A DNA stretch of 64,000 nt from positions 62,001 to 126,000 of the forward strand of contig NZ_BIMH01000010.1 in assembly GCF_004000985.1 (NCBI RefSeq), read 5' to 3'. The DNA is from Paenibacillus validus NBRC 15382 (GTDB lineage: Bacteria > Bacillota > Bacilli > Paenibacillales > NBRC-103111). The position numbers were made by a program, and so were the translations under genes. Below are positions 18,496-27,833 of this stretch, in pieces (the stretch's first letter is position 1; each line of letters begins with the position of its first letter). The notes below the pieces were generated by a model. It was given only the letters and a program-made list of their open reading frames with translations. It had not been told where the DNA came from and ran no database searches.

Positions 18496-19476
18496 ATGGC
18501 TCAAATGACAATGATTCAAGCGATAAAAGACGCGATGCGCGTCGAGCTGCAGCGCGATCCTAACGTCGTCATTTTCGGGGAAGACGTCGGGAAAGTAGGC
18601 GGCGTGTTCCGGGCAACGGAAGGGCTGCAGGGCGAATTCGGCGAAGAGCGCGTATTCGATACGCCGCTGGCCGAGTCCGCGATTGGCGGTATGGCTGTCG
18701 GGATGGCGATTCAAGGCTTCCGTCCGATTATGGAAATTCAATTCGTCGGCTTTATTTTCGAAGCGTTCGACCAAATCGCGGTGCAAGCGGCACGGATGCG
18801 TTACCGTTCCGGCGGCCGTTACCAGGCTCCGATCACGATTCGAACGCCTTTCGGCGGCGGCGTGAAAGCAGCCGAGCTGCATACGGACCCGCTTGAGGGC
18901 CTGCTGGTGCAAACGCCGGGGATCAAGGTCGTTGTGCCTTCGAACCCTTACGATGCCAAAGGCTTGCTGATTTCGGCGATTCGCGATAACGACCCGGTCT
19001 TTTTCATGGAACACTTGAATCTGTACCGTTCGTTCCGCGCGGAAGTGCCGGAGGGCGAGTACACGGTGCCGATCGGCAAAGCGAACGTCGTTCGCGAAGG
19101 CTCGGACGCCACGATCATCACGTACGGCGCGATGGTGCATACGTCCTTGAAAGCAGCGGAAGAAATCGAGAAAACGCGCGGCGCGAAAGTCGAAGTGATC
19201 GACCTGCGTACGCTGATGCCGCTTGACATCGATACGATCGTCGAGTCGATCAAGAAAACGAACCGTGCTATCGTCGTGCAAGAAGCGCAAAAAACGTCCG
19301 GTATCGCGGCTGAAGTGATCGCGCAAATTAACGAAAAAGCGATCCTGCACCTCGAAGCCCCGGTACTGCGCGTGGCGCCGCCGGATACGGTGTATCCTTT
19401 TGCGCAAGTCGAGGATCAATGGCTTCCGAACCCGGCGAAAATCGTTGCCGGCTTGAATAAAGTGCTCGATTTCTAA
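18496..19476 (+). CDS. pdhB: Pyruvate dehydrogenase E1 component, beta subunit
   Basis: 326-residue transketolase-like beta subunit pairing with PdhA. Conserved segments include [68 protein letters not shown] and [41 protein letters not shown], followed by the C-terminal domain ([16 protein letters not shown]). AAGGAGAGGAC precedes the ATG. Downstream E2 starts 32 nt later. Length and motif order match Bacillus PdhB closely. Confidence 0.96.
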   Translation: MAQMTMIQAIKDAMRVELQRDPNVVIFGEDVGKVGGVFRATEGLQGEFGEERVFDTPLAESAIGGMAVGMAIQGFRPIMEIQFVGFIFEAFDQIAVQAARMRYRSGGRYQAPITIRTPFGGGVKAAELHTDPLEGLLVQTPGIKVVVPSNPYDAKGLLISAIRDNDPVFFMEHLNLYRSFRAEVPEGEYTVPIGKANVVREGSDATIITYGAMVHTSLKAAEEIEKTRGAKVEVIDLRTLMPLDIDTIVESIKKTNRAIVVQEAQKTSGIAAEVIAQINEKAILHLEAPVLRVAPPDTVYPFAQVEDQWLPNPAKIVAGLNKVLDF

Positions 19477-19508
19477 AACGATGAAGCGACAAGGACGGTG
19501 AGTGATCG

Positions 19509-20879
19509 ATGGCAACGTTTGAATACCGGTTTCCGGAGCTGGGCGAAGGCATTCATGAAGGCGAGATCGTCAAATGGCATGTAAAGCCCGGTGATTCCGT
19601 AAACGATGAAACGATATTGATGGATGTGCAGAACGATAAATCGACAGTAGAGGTTCCTTCTCCGGTAGAAGGCAAAATCGTCGAACTGAAAGTTTCCGAA
19701 GGTACTGTATGTACGATTGGCGACGTCATCGCGATCATCGATGTTGTCGGCGAAGTACCTCAGCAAGCCCACGGCCACGGCGAAGCAGCCGCGGCTCCGG
19801 CAGCGGCGCCTGCTCCAGCGGCGGTTGAGCCGGTCGGCAGCGCGATCGCGGCCAATGTTGCGGCGGCGAAGATCGACACGCCGATGGCGGGCAGCGCTCC
19901 TGCGGCAAGCCCGGCGTCTGCGCCGGCAGCGGCGGCAGGCCAAGTGCTGGCGACGCCGAGCGTGCGCAAGCTGGCGCGCGAGAAAGGCGTGAACATCGCC
20001 GACGTGCCGGCGACAGGCAAGAACGGCCGCGTCACGAAGGAAGACGTGCTCGGCTTTGCAGCTGGCGGCGGCAAGGCTGCTGCTGCGCCTGTGGCTGAGG
20101 CTGGCGCAGCAGCGCCGGCGGCAGCTGCAGCGGCACCTGGCGCGGCTTCGTCCGCAGCGGGCGCTGTCAGCGGCGACCGCGAGGAAGAGCGCGTGCCGTT
20201 GAAGGGCATCCGCAAAGCGATCGCGAACGCGATGGTGAAGAGCGCCTACACGGCTCCGCACGTAACGCTGATGGACGAAGTCGATGTGACGCGTCTGGTC
20301 GCGCTGCGCGAGAAAGCGAAGCCGGTTGCCGAGAAGAAGGGCGTCAAGCTGACCTACCTGCCTTTCATCGTGAAGGCTTTGGTCGCAGCGGCTCGTCAAT
20401 TCCCGGCGATGAACGCGATGATCGACGAAGAGAAGCAAGAAATTGTGTACAAAAAGTACTATCATATCGGCATTGCTACGGATACCGACAACGGCCTGAT
20501 CGTACCGGTAATCCAGGATGCGGACCGCAAAAACATTTGGACAATCGCAGCGGCGATCAAAGATTTGGCGACTCGCGGCCGCGAAGGCAAGCTTAGCGGC
20601 AGCGAGCTGAGAGGCTCCACGCTGACGATTACGAATATCGGCTCCGCGGGCGGCATGTTCTTCACGCCGATCATCAACTTCCCTGAAGTGGCGATCCTGG
20701 GTACAGGCCGTATCTCCGAGAAGCCTGTCGTGAAGAACGGCGAGATTGTGATTGCTCCGGTTATGGCGCTTTCGCTCAGCTTCGACCACCGCATTATCGA
20801 CGGCGCGACGGCGCAAAACTTTATGAATTACATCAAGCAGCTGCTTTCCGATCCGGAACTGCTTGTAATGGAGGTGTAA
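19509..20879 (+). CDS. pdhC: Dihydrolipoyllysine acetyltransferase (PDH E2)
   Basis: 456-residue E2 core of the pyruvate dehydrogenase complex. Order: one lipoyl domain (residues 1-80, lipoylated Lys in [11 protein letters not shown]), an Ala/Pro-rich flexible linker, the peripheral subunit-binding domain ([33 protein letters not shown]), a second long Ala-rich linker, and the catalytic acetyltransferase domain ending in [14 protein letters not shown] with the active-site His-Asp. Both linkers contain long Ala-coding runs, which also create long antisense open frames. A LipL-type enzyme encoded upstream is the likely lipoylation source. Confidence 0.96.
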   Translation: MATFEYRFPELGEGIHEGEIVKWHVKPGDSVNDETILMDVQNDKSTVEVPSPVEGKIVELKVSEGTVCTIGDVIAIIDVVGEVPQQAHGHGEAAAAPAAAPAPAAVEPVGSAIAANVAAAKIDTPMAGSAPAASPASAPAAAAGQVLATPSVRKLAREKGVNIADVPATGKNGRVTKEDVLGFAAGGGKAAAAPVAEAGAAAPAAAAAAPGAASSAAGAVSGDREEERVPLKGIRKAIANAMVKSAYTAPHVTLMDEVDVTRLVALREKAKPVAEKKGVKLTYLPFIVKALVAAARQFPAMNAMIDEEKQEIVYKKYYHIGIATDTDNGLIVPVIQDADRKNIWTIAAAIKDLATRGREGKLSGSELRGSTLTITNIGSAGGMFFTPIINFPEVAILGTGRISEKPVVKNGEIVIAPVMALSLSFDHRIIDGATAQNFMNYIKQLLSDPELLVMEV

Positions 20880-20885
20880 CCCGCT

Positions 20886-22304
20886 ATGGTAGTAGGTGAC
20901 GCATCGGTAGAAATTGACGTATTGGTCATCGGCGCAGGACCCGGCGGTTACGTGGCGGCGATTCGCGCGGCGCAGCTCGGCAAGAGCGTGCTCGTCGTCG
21001 ATAAAGAGGAAGTCGGCGGCGTGTGCTTGAACCGCGGCTGCATTCCGTCCAAGGCGCTGATTTCCGCGGCGCATCAATACGAGGTTGTCAGCCATGCCGA
21101 GTCCATCGGCATTACGGCTGAGAACGTCAAGGTCGACTTCGGCAAAGTGCAAGCATGGAAGGACGCAATCGTCAAGAAGCAAACCGGCGGCGTCGGCATG
21201 CTGCTGAAGGGCAATAAAATTCAATATTTCAACGGCGAAGCGTTGTTCATCAACGAACACGAAGCGCGCTTGTTTAACGATAACGAAACGGCCCGTTACC
21301 GTTTCAACGCCTGCATCATCGCCACAGGCTCCCGTCCGATCGAGCTGAAGGCGTTCCCTTACGGCGGACGTATTCTCTCGTCGACGGAAGCGCTGAAGCT
21401 GTCCGAAGTGCCGAAGAGCCTGATCGTCATCGGCGGCGGCTATATCGGCATCGAGCTTGGCCAAACGTACGCGAAGTTCGGTACGAAGGTTACGGTGCTG
21501 GAGGGTTCCGATTTCATCCTGCCGGGCTTTGAGAAAGAATTGACTCGACTCGTCGAGCGCAATTTGAAAAAAATCGGCGTCGACATCGTCACCGAAGCGC
21601 TGGCGCAATCGTGCGAGCGGACGGAGAACGATGTGACGGTGACGTATACAGTCAAAGGCGAAGAGAAGAAAGTGACGGCCGATTACGTGCTCGTTACGGT
21701 CGGACGCCGCCCGAACACCGACGGCGAATTGTCGCTGGAGCTCGCGGGCGTCGAAGTCGGCGAACGCGGCTTGATCAAGGTGAACGAGAAGTGCCAAACG
21801 AACGTGCCGCACATCTACGCGATCGGCGACATCGTCGCCGGTCCGGCGCTGGCGCATAAAGCGTCGTACGAAGCGAAGGTCGCGGCGGAATCGATCGCCG
21901 GACTGCCTAGCGTCGTCGATTACAAAGCCATTCCGGCCGTCGTGTTCGCCGACCCGGAAATTGCGGGTGTAGGCCTCAGTGAAGCCGAAGCGAAAGAGAA
22001 AGGCATCAACGTCGTAGTCGGCAAGTTCCCGTACGGGGCGAACGGCCGCGCACAATCGATGAACGCAACCGACGGCTTCGTTAAGCTGGTCGGCGATAAA
22101 GACAGCGGCCTGCTCGTCGGCGGATTCGTCGTCGGCGCGGAAGCGTCGAACCTGATCTCCGAGCTTACGCTTGCAATTGAGATGGGCGCTACGCTCGAGG
22201 ACATTGCGCTTACGATTCATGCGCACCCGACGCTTGGTGAAATTACGATGGACGCCGCCGAAGGCGCGCTCGGCCATCCGATTCATCAGTTGGGTAAAGC
22301 GTAA
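20886..22304 (+). CDS. lpdA: Dihydrolipoyl dehydrogenase (PDH E3)
   Basis: 472-residue FAD flavoprotein that reoxidises dihydrolipoamide with NAD+. Visible: FAD-binding GAGPGGYVAAIRAAQLG, redox disulfide GGVCLNRGCIPSKAL, NAD-binding VIGGGYIGIELGQTYAKFG, second FAD motif IYAIGDIVAGPALAHKA, and the C-terminal active-site HAHPTLGE. The ATG follows GGAGGTGT at the end of pdhC, with only 6 nt between genes. The last gene of the operon, closed by the terminator at 22336. Confidence 0.96.
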   Translation: MVVGDASVEIDVLVIGAGPGGYVAAIRAAQLGKSVLVVDKEEVGGVCLNRGCIPSKALISAAHQYEVVSHAESIGITAENVKVDFGKVQAWKDAIVKKQTGGVGMLLKGNKIQYFNGEALFINEHEARLFNDNETARYRFNACIIATGSRPIELKAFPYGGRILSSTEALKLSEVPKSLIVIGGGYIGIELGQTYAKFGTKVTVLEGSDFILPGFEKELTRLVERNLKKIGVDIVTEALAQSCERTENDVTVTYTVKGEEKKVTADYVLVTVGRRPNTDGELSLELAGVEVGERGLIKVNEKCQTNVPHIYAIGDIVAGPALAHKASYEAKVAAESIAGLPSVVDYKAIPAVVFADPEIAGVGLSEAEAKEKGINVVVGKFPYGANGRAQSMNATDGFVKLVGDKDSGLLVGGFVVGAEASNLISELTLAIEMGATLEDIALTIHAHPTLGEITMDAAEGALGHPIHQLGKA

Positions 22305-22335
22305 ACCGAATCGAGAAGAAGAAGCAGCACAGAGA

Positions 22336-22366
22336 AGGGCTTGCCTCCGCGGCAAGGCCCTTTTTT
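22336..22366 (+). terminator. Intrinsic terminator of the pdh operon
   Basis: GGGCTTGCC - TCCGC - GGCAAGGCCC forms a 9-bp stem with a single bulge, followed by TTTTTT. Confidence 0.92.
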
Positions 22367-22381
22367 GTCGAGCTGGGACAA

Positions 22382-22408
22382 TTGCACGCAAGCAGATTCG
22401 ACTATAAT
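22382..22408 (+). promoter_or_regulatory. Possible promoter of the GNAT gene
   Basis: TTGCAC and a consensus TATAAT are separated by 15 nt, short of the ideal 17, directly between the pdh terminator and the acetyltransferase gene. Confidence 0.4.
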
Positions 22409-22438
22409 TCGTTCAACTGGAAAGGAGGCGAATGGTAT

Positions 22439-23197
22439 ATGGGAACTGACGTTCGGATTGTCGCATTAATCGAAGAGCTGGTCGCGAACGCTTGGCCGGC
22501 TTACACGCAGCAATCGTACGGCGCTTGGAAACTGAGGGCGACCTTCGGAACGACCAAACGGGCAAACAGCGTGTTCACGGTCGGTCCGATGCCGGAAGAT
22601 GCGGATTGGCTGCGCCGGATCGAGCGGTTCTACCAAAGACGCGGACTGCCCGTTTGTTTCTATGTCAGTGACGTGTCACCGGATGGGCTGGATGCGGAGC
22701 TGGCCGGACAAGGCTACCGGCTGGAGATGGATTGCTCGCTCATGCTCGGACGTACGGGGGAGGTGCTGGAGCGGGTAACGGACGGAGGCCGGTTTACTTT
22801 CGATTGTGCCGAGGAAGCCGATGACTCCTGGATTCACGATTTCATGCGGCTGGAAGCTTTTCCTCAGGAACGGTTCGCAGGGTATCGTCATATATTTTCG
22901 GCCGTCGGGCCGGAGAAGTCGTTCGTACGTGTCCTGGAGGACGGCGCAACGGTTGGTCTCGGCACGGTTGTAGCGGAGCGGGGCTTCGCAGGGATCAGCA
23001 ATATTATCGTGGACCCGAAGCATCGGCGCAAAGGCATAGCCCAGCAGCTGCTTCGCGCGCTCGCCGTATGGGCGCAGGACCACGAAGCCGACCGCTTGTA
23101 TTTGCAGGTGATCGACGACAACGCGCCGGCGGTGACGCTGTATCGGCAGCTTGGTTTTGACAGGATTTCAGGTCACCGGTACTGGATAAAGCCTTAG
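22439..23197 (+). CDS. GNAT family N-acetyltransferase
   Basis: 252-residue protein with an N-terminal half of its own (about residues 1-125, a second degenerate GNAT-like lobe) and a C-terminal GNAT domain. The acetyl-CoA loop is seen in ISNIIVDPKHRRKGIAQQLLRALAVWA (R-R-K-G-I-A), and YLQVIDDNAPAVTLYRQLGFDRISGHRYW is the classic C-terminal part. The ATG at 22439 follows AAAGGAGG at 10 nt; a longer in-frame start lies at 22382 within the promoter area. Monocistronic. Acetyl acceptor unknown. Confidence 0.88.
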   Translation: MGTDVRIVALIEELVANAWPAYTQQSYGAWKLRATFGTTKRANSVFTVGPMPEDADWLRRIERFYQRRGLPVCFYVSDVSPDGLDAELAGQGYRLEMDCSLMLGRTGEVLERVTDGGRFTFDCAEEADDSWIHDFMRLEAFPQERFAGYRHIFSAVGPEKSFVRVLEDGATVGLGTVVAERGFAGISNIIVDPKHRRKGIAQQLLRALAVWAQDHEADRLYLQVIDDNAPAVTLYRQLGFDRISGHRYWIKP

Positions 23198-23319
23198 GAG
23201 GAAAAACAGGACGAAACGTTCGTCAAGCTCGAGCATGGGATTGCTGCAGGGCTTGCTCCGACCTGGCGGCCTTTCGCCACAAGGATACAACCGTCATTCG
23301 TTAGGCCCGGCATCAGCTT

Positions 23320-24183
23320 TTATCTGGAGCCTTTCTGTCTTAACCAGTAAGCCAGCGCAGCTTTGACGATAGATATGGAGCGATCCACGAGTCCGAATCC
23401 GAATCCGGTGACGGTGGTTGATGCCGGCTTTGCCAAGGAGGAGGCGGTCTTGAATGGTTTCCGCACGCCTCCAGCGGATGATTTGCGTGGCTTGGCCGTT
23501 CGTATGGCGGAAGCAGGCGCTCGGGATGAAGCATCGGGGCGGAGTTCGTCATTGCCTGGCATTCCGGGGCTGGAAGCCGTAAATTTCCCCATGTATAACG
23601 TTTTGGTTCGTTGATGATATGAAAGCGGCACCTGTTTCCCTTCGCTTAGGCGGAGCTTCCTGATTAAGTGAGGCGACAGAAGGAGTTCATCGCTGAACTG
23701 GTTTTCGGGAATGACGAGCTTGGCCTTAAGTTTCACGCCGTTTTTGCTCACGGTCAGTCTGGAGTTCGTGTGCCCGCCCATTCCAAGGGTGGCAATCAGC
23801 GCGGGGCCGAGCGTAATGCGAGGTTCCCGGCCGCGCTTTCGATCCGTCCCGAGCACGGCTTCACCGCTGCTTAACGTAATCCGGGTCAAAGTGATCGCAT
23901 TCAGCAGCGAGTTATAATCGATCAGATAGCGGCTTTGATCCTGCAGTCCGAGCGCCAGTGCGGTTTGCGGACCGACTTCGATATACGGGTACGCGCACTC
24001 GTCGCCGTCTTCCCTATGAACTTGCACCATCCGTTCCGCGCCTTCGTTTATTAAAATAACGTTCGTTCGGTTGTACAGATCTTCCAAGTCATGCGCAACT
24101 TTGCAGTAACATTCCACGACAAGCGTGATTTCATGCTCGTTCCGCCGGTCGGAAATCAACACATCGACGACGTCTCTGCCCAT
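23320..24183 (-). CDS. Hypothetical protein with spore-coat (YheC/D N-terminus)-like repeats
   Basis: 287-residue protein not firmly recognised. The start is the ATG at 24183 (MGRDVVDVLISD) after AGGATG; the open frame continues to 25185 but that part is the shadow of the DUF429 gene. Residues about 65-110 (IEVGPQTALALGLQDQSRYLIDYNSLLNAITLTRI) and 125-185 (ITLGPALIATLGM... LSPHLIRKLRLSEGKQVPLSYHQRTKTLYMG) form an approximate internal repeat, a beta-barrel-like unit similar in rhythm to the N-terminal part of YheC/YheD spore coat-associated proteins. A basic Ser/Ala-rich stretch follows, then a C-terminal helix (ISIVKAALAYWLRQKG). The 122 bp before 23320 holds nothing recognised. The spore link is a weak inference. 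Confidence 0.6.
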   Translation of the reverse strand: MGRDVVDVLISDRRNEHEITLVVECYCKVAHDLEDLYNRTNVILINEGAERMVQVHREDGDECAYPYIEVGPQTALALGLQDQSRYLIDYNSLLNAITLTRITLSSGEAVLGTDRKRGREPRITLGPALIATLGMGGHTNSRLTVSKNGVKLKAKLVIPENQFSDELLLSPHLIRKLRLSEGKQVPLSYHQRTKTLYMGKFTASSPGMPGNDELRPDASSRAPASAIRTAKPRKSSAGGVRKPFKTASSLAKPASTTVTGFGFGLVDRSISIVKAALAYWLRQKGSR

Positions 24184-24323
24184 CTTACATCCTACCCTTT
24201 CGTCAAGAGTCCGGTTCAATCCGTTACAACGTATGTCAGCGGCTGAATTTCCGCTTGTACGGCTGTCCCTGCCCGCATATATCGGGCTCCTCACGCGAGC
24301 CGTAAGGGAATGCGGCGGCCTGT

Positions 24324-25169
24324 ATGATACAATCGGAATATACCCATTTATGGGAAGAAGCGGGGGCGAATCGTTTGCAACATATTCCGGAAAAGCAAGG
24401 AAGCGCGGCGGTATATGTCGGCATCGACGGATGTCCGGACGGTTGGTTCGCCGTCGCCTTGACGGGGGAAGACGGCGGCTGGCTGACATCGTTGTATGCG
24501 ACCGTCGAAGAGCTGTGGGCCGCTTATGGGCATGCCCGGCTGCTGCTGATCGACATGCCGATCGGGTTGGCGGACGGGCCGCTGGACCGGCGGTGCGATG
24601 CGCTCGCCAGGGAGCGGCTAAAGCCCGGACGAGCATCAAGTATTTTTCCTGCGCCCGTTCGCGAAGTGCTGGAAGCCGCCGATTACGCGGAGGCGAACCG
24701 TGTGCAGCGGGAAGTAAGCGGACGCGGGTTGTCCCGGCAATCCTGGGGGCTGGTCGGAAAAATCCGCGAGCTCGACGAGCTGCTGCGGCGCGACCCGCAA
24801 GCGCGGGAAGCGTTCCGCGAAGCGCACCCGGAGCTTGTCTTCGCCGGACTGTCCGGCCGGCCGATGGAACACGGCAAAAAAACGGAAGACGGGTATGCGG
24901 AGAGGATGAGCCTCTTACAGAGCGTATTCCCGTCCTCCGGCTGGATCGTAGAGGAGACGCTCGCCCGTTACCCGAGGCGTACGGTACGGCGCGACGATAT
25001 CGTTGACGCGCTTGTCCTGGCCGCTGCCGCACGGCTGTGCGGCGGGACGCCGGACGAGCTGCCCGAGACGGGCGACACGGATCGCGCCGGTTTGCGGCGG
25101 ACGATTTCCTTTGTCGATCGGGTCCGCAGGTCAAAGCCCGGCTGGGCGGAAATTCCGACGCCTCTTTGA
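24324..25169 (+). CDS. DUF429 domain-containing protein (RNase H-like fold)
   Basis: 281-residue DUF429 protein of unknown function; the fold resembles RNase H-like nucleases. Visible acidic motifs are YVGIDGCPDGWFAV, LLIDMPIGLADG, an arginine-rich helix (RCDALARERLKPGRASSIFPAPVREVLEAADYAEANRVQRE, read as the substrate loop), HPELVFAGLSG and a terminal RRDDIVDALVLAAAA. The start is uncertain: the family usually begins near VYVGIDG, and TATGATACAAT at the chosen ATG could be a -10 element, in which case a TTG at 24375 would start translation. The 233 bp to the next gene show nothing recognised apart from a TATGAT. Confidence 0.82.
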   Translation: MIQSEYTHLWEEAGANRLQHIPEKQGSAAVYVGIDGCPDGWFAVALTGEDGGWLTSLYATVEELWAAYGHARLLLIDMPIGLADGPLDRRCDALARERLKPGRASSIFPAPVREVLEAADYAEANRVQREVSGRGLSRQSWGLVGKIRELDELLRRDPQAREAFREAHPELVFAGLSGRPMEHGKKTEDGYAERMSLLQSVFPSSGWIVEETLARYPRRTVRRDDIVDALVLAAAARLCGGTPDELPETGDTDRAGLRRTISFVDRVRRSKPGWAEIPTPL

Positions 25170-25402
25170 ACGAGACTCCCGGCATCCCCTGAGGCTGTAT
25201 GGCGCTGTTGAAGACGTGGCTGGGAATCGCCGTACCCGGAGCGCTCTGATTCGCTCATCAGCGCGTGAAAGAAGGCTTGCGCGCTCGGGCAGGGGCTGCT
25301 GTCGTCAAGTTTGGCGAAGCGATTGTCTATGGCGGGAAACGGGTTGTTAGCGGTATGATGGTAGAAACTGACTTAGGAAGAAGGGACGGGGGCTAACGCG
25401 TT

Positions 25403-26350
25403 ATGAACATCTTAGTTACCGGAGGGGCTGGCTTTATCGGCAGTCATTTGGCGGCCAAGCTGCTCGCCGAGCACGACGTGACGATCGTCGATATGCTGCA
25501 TCCTTACTATTCGCCCGAACGAAAGCGGGCTCATCTGGAGGAAGTGGTCGGAAGCGGGGCTTGCCGCTGGATCGAGGCGGATTTGCGCGATGAGGAAGGA
25601 CTGCGCCTCATCATGGAGGCGGGACGTTTCGATGCGGTGTATCACCTGGCGGCAGTTCCCGGCGTGACGCCGTCGATCGCCGATCCGCACGGTTATGTCG
25701 ACCATAACATTCATGCGACGATCAATGTGCTGCGAACAGCCGGGGAAACGGGCGTAAATCATGTGCTGTTCGCCTCCTCGTCCTCTGTATACGGGGAACG
25801 GGAAGGCGAGGCGATTCGCGAAGAAGCCGCCAACGGCCGCGTCATCTCCCCTTATGCGGCGTCGAAGGTGGCGGGCGAGTCGCTGTGCCATACGTACAAG
25901 TATTTGTATGGGTACCGGATGACGATACTGCGCTTTTTTACCGTGTACGGGCCTTGGGGACGTCCGGACATGGCGATTGCCAAATTCATCCGCAGCGCGA
26001 TGAACGGCCGGGCGATCGAAGTGTTCGGGGAAGGATCGGCGCGGGATTACACGTATATCGACGACATTGCGGACGGGCTGAAGGCGGCGCTGAACAGTCC
26101 GGAGGATGTCGGCGTGTATAATTTGGGCTGCGGGCGGCCGGTTGAGATGAATCGTTTGCTGGACGGGCTGCAATCGTATTTTCCCGATCTGCAAATTGTG
26201 CGCAAGCCGGAACGGGTCGGCGACGTGAAGATGACGTGGGCCGATACGTCCAAGGCGGAAGCGCTGCTCGGTTATCGTCCGAAGGTGAGCATCGAAGAAG
26301 GGCTGGCCCGCTCGATCGCTTGGGCGCGAAGCCGTCCCGAACACGTCTAG
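25403..26350 (+). CDS. NAD-dependent epimerase/dehydratase (UDP-glucuronate 4-epimerase-like)
   Basis: 315-residue extended short-chain dehydrogenase acting on a nucleotide sugar. Rossmann motif TGGAGFIGSH at residues 6-15, the catalytic triad as SSSSVYGE and YAASK, and LRFFTVYGPWGRPDMA as in nucleotide-sugar 4-epimerases. ARDYTYIDDIADG and LGYRPKVSIEEGL complete the family pattern. The closest known activity is UDP-glucuronate or UDP-glucose 4-epimerase; which sugar is not certain. Monocistronic, ending before a terminator shared with the convergent aldo/keto reductase. Confidence 0.9.
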   Translation: MNILVTGGAGFIGSHLAAKLLAEHDVTIVDMLHPYYSPERKRAHLEEVVGSGACRWIEADLRDEEGLRLIMEAGRFDAVYHLAAVPGVTPSIADPHGYVDHNIHATINVLRTAGETGVNHVLFASSSSVYGEREGEAIREEAANGRVISPYAASKVAGESLCHTYKYLYGYRMTILRFFTVYGPWGRPDMAIAKFIRSAMNGRAIEVFGEGSARDYTYIDDIADGLKAALNSPEDVGVYNLGCGRPVEMNRLLDGLQSYFPDLQIVRKPERVGDVKMTWADTSKAEALLGYRPKVSIEEGLARSIAWARSRPEHV

Positions 26351-26516
26351 AGCCGGGGAGCCCCTGAGGCCAGGCGGGCGGGCGCTCCAATGAACGAAGC
26401 GAAGGACGCCGTCTGCCCGTTCTTCGTTACGGGCACTTATTTCCTGGGGAATGTCCGCATGCATGTTCCGCGCTTCGGCAAGGAGCATGCTGGACATCCA
26501 TGTTCGTGAAAGGCCC

Positions 26517-26554
26517 AAAAAAAGTTCGGCCCCCTGCAGGCCGAACTTTTTTTA
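26517..26554. terminator. Bidirectional intrinsic terminator
   Basis: AAAAAAAGTTCGGCC and GGCCGAACTTTTTTT form a stem with A/T-tracts on both sides, so it can stop transcripts from the epimerase gene (+) and the aldo/keto reductase gene (-). Confidence 0.93.
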
Positions 26555-26559
26555 GCCTC

Positions 26560-27537
26560 TTATGGCATGTTCGCGCCTCTGGCGCTGACATACAGCTGAT
26601 ACCACTCCTCGCGGGTCATCAGCTCCGCTTGGCGCTCCGCATCGCGGCAGGCGGCGATCCGCTTCGGATTGGCGGTGCCGATTACGGGCTGGATGCGCGC
26701 CGGATGTTTCATCAGCCAGCCGAGGACGATGGCTTCCGGCGTCGTTTCCTTCTGCTGCGCCAGCCTGGCGACGAGCGCGGCCGTTTGCCGGATGTGCTCC
26801 GGCTCGCTGTCCGCCGCACGTCCGGTGAATACCCCGCGGGCGAGCGGGCTCCACGCTTGGATTTGGATGCGTTCCGTTTGACAGAACTCCAACAAGCCCT
26901 CGGCGAAGTTGACGCTCGTGCCTGCGTGCTGATTGACGAGAATGCCCTGCTCCAGCCAGTGCAAATGCCCCAAGCTCATTTCGAGCTGGTTGACGATGAT
27001 CGGCTCGGACGACGCCTGCTGCAGGAAACGAATTTGCCCGGCGCTCATATTGGAAACGCCGAACCGCTTCGCTTTGCCTGACGATTTCAGCGAATGGATC
27101 GCTTCCGCAACTTCGTCAGGCTCCATTAACGGATCGGGCCGGTGCAGCAGCAAAATATCCAGCGTCTCGATCCCGAGCCTTTGCAGAATGCCGTCCACCG
27201 CATTCAAAATGTGCGATTTTGAAAAATCGTACCGGCTCGGCACGTCGCCCTCCGCAAATCGGATGCCGCATTTGGACTGGATGACGATACTGTCGCGAAG
27301 CTGCGGCCGCTTTTTCAACACTTGTCCGAAGACGGTCTCCGCTTTCCCCATCGTATAGATATCGGCGTGGTCGAACATCGTAATGCCGGCCTCCAGCGCC
27401 GCTTCGACCGCCGACTCGGCATGTTTCAGGTGTTCATTCGTAATGGGGTCGCGGTTCCAGCCTCCGCCAAGCCCCATGCATCCCAGCACGAGCCTGCTCG
27501 TATTCAAGCCCCAATGCGATAACGGTTGTGATTTCAT
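26560..27537 (-). CDS. Aldo/keto reductase, YdhF-like oxidoreductase
   Basis: 325-residue NADP(H)-dependent aldo/keto reductase of the YdhF group. Starts at the ATG 5 nt after a perfect AAGGAGG, not the upstream ATGs. The catalytic tetrad is visible: Asp and Tyr in MFDHADIYTMG, Lys in VIQSKCGIRF, His in ILLLHRPDPLM. The NADP-binding end is VIGTANPKRI. Physiological substrate unknown. A single gene convergent with the epimerase. Confidence 0.93.
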   Translation of the reverse strand: MKSQPLSHWGLNTSRLVLGCMGLGGGWNRDPITNEHLKHAESAVEAALEAGITMFDHADIYTMGKAETVFGQVLKKRPQLRDSIVIQSKCGIRFAEGDVPSRYDFSKSHILNAVDGILQRLGIETLDILLLHRPDPLMEPDEVAEAIHSLKSSGKAKRFGVSNMSAGQIRFLQQASSEPIIVNQLEMSLGHLHWLEQGILVNQHAGTSVNFAEGLLEFCQTERIQIQAWSPLARGVFTGRAADSEPEHIRQTAALVARLAQQKETTPEAIVLGWLMKHPARIQPVIGTANPKRIAACRDAERQAELMTREEWYQLYVSARGANMP

Positions 27538-27640
27538 CGTATCCTCCTTCATGATGTACACTAACAAATCCATCATAGCCGATCTGCCGGCTTAACAAAA
27601 GGGATAAAATCGTTGAAACTCTTCGTTATAGGCATAGATT

Positions 27641-27694
27641 TGTAAGATATTCAGATGAACCTGTAAGGATCCAGTTAGATTTTTGTTTTACTCT
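27641..27694 (+). promoter_or_regulatory. Direct-repeat activator site and promoter of the CoA-transferase/thiolase operon
   Basis: Repeats TGTAAG (27641), TCAGAT (27651, degenerate), TGTAAG (27662) and AGTTAG (27673) are spaced 10-11 bp. A -10-like TACTCT lies at 27689-27694, ten bases after the last repeat. The same array with the same spacing occurs at 39796 and 42012. No -35 hexamer is present; the last repeats occupy that place, as in promoters activated by SARP/BTAD proteins. Confidence 0.7.
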
Positions 27695-27833
27695 TGTAAC
27701 GGGGTATGAGCCGCAAGAAACGCTTCGGAGAAACGAGGTGAGCCACAGTTCATTGACCAGGCTGATGACGGAAGACGTTGCGATGAATAAGAAACTACCC
27801 ATCGAAGATCATTTTCACAAGGAGAATGGTGAT

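Noticed and set aside
19473-22391. 972-residue open frame antisense to pdhC and lpdA
   Set aside because: Shadow of highly biased coding sequence; Arg/His-rich, no ribosome binding site, no domain; the plus-strand genes are certain.
24184-25185. N-terminal extension of the minus-strand hypothetical protein
   Set aside because: It is antisense to DUF429; composition changes abruptly at the ATG at 24183, where a ribosome binding site is present.
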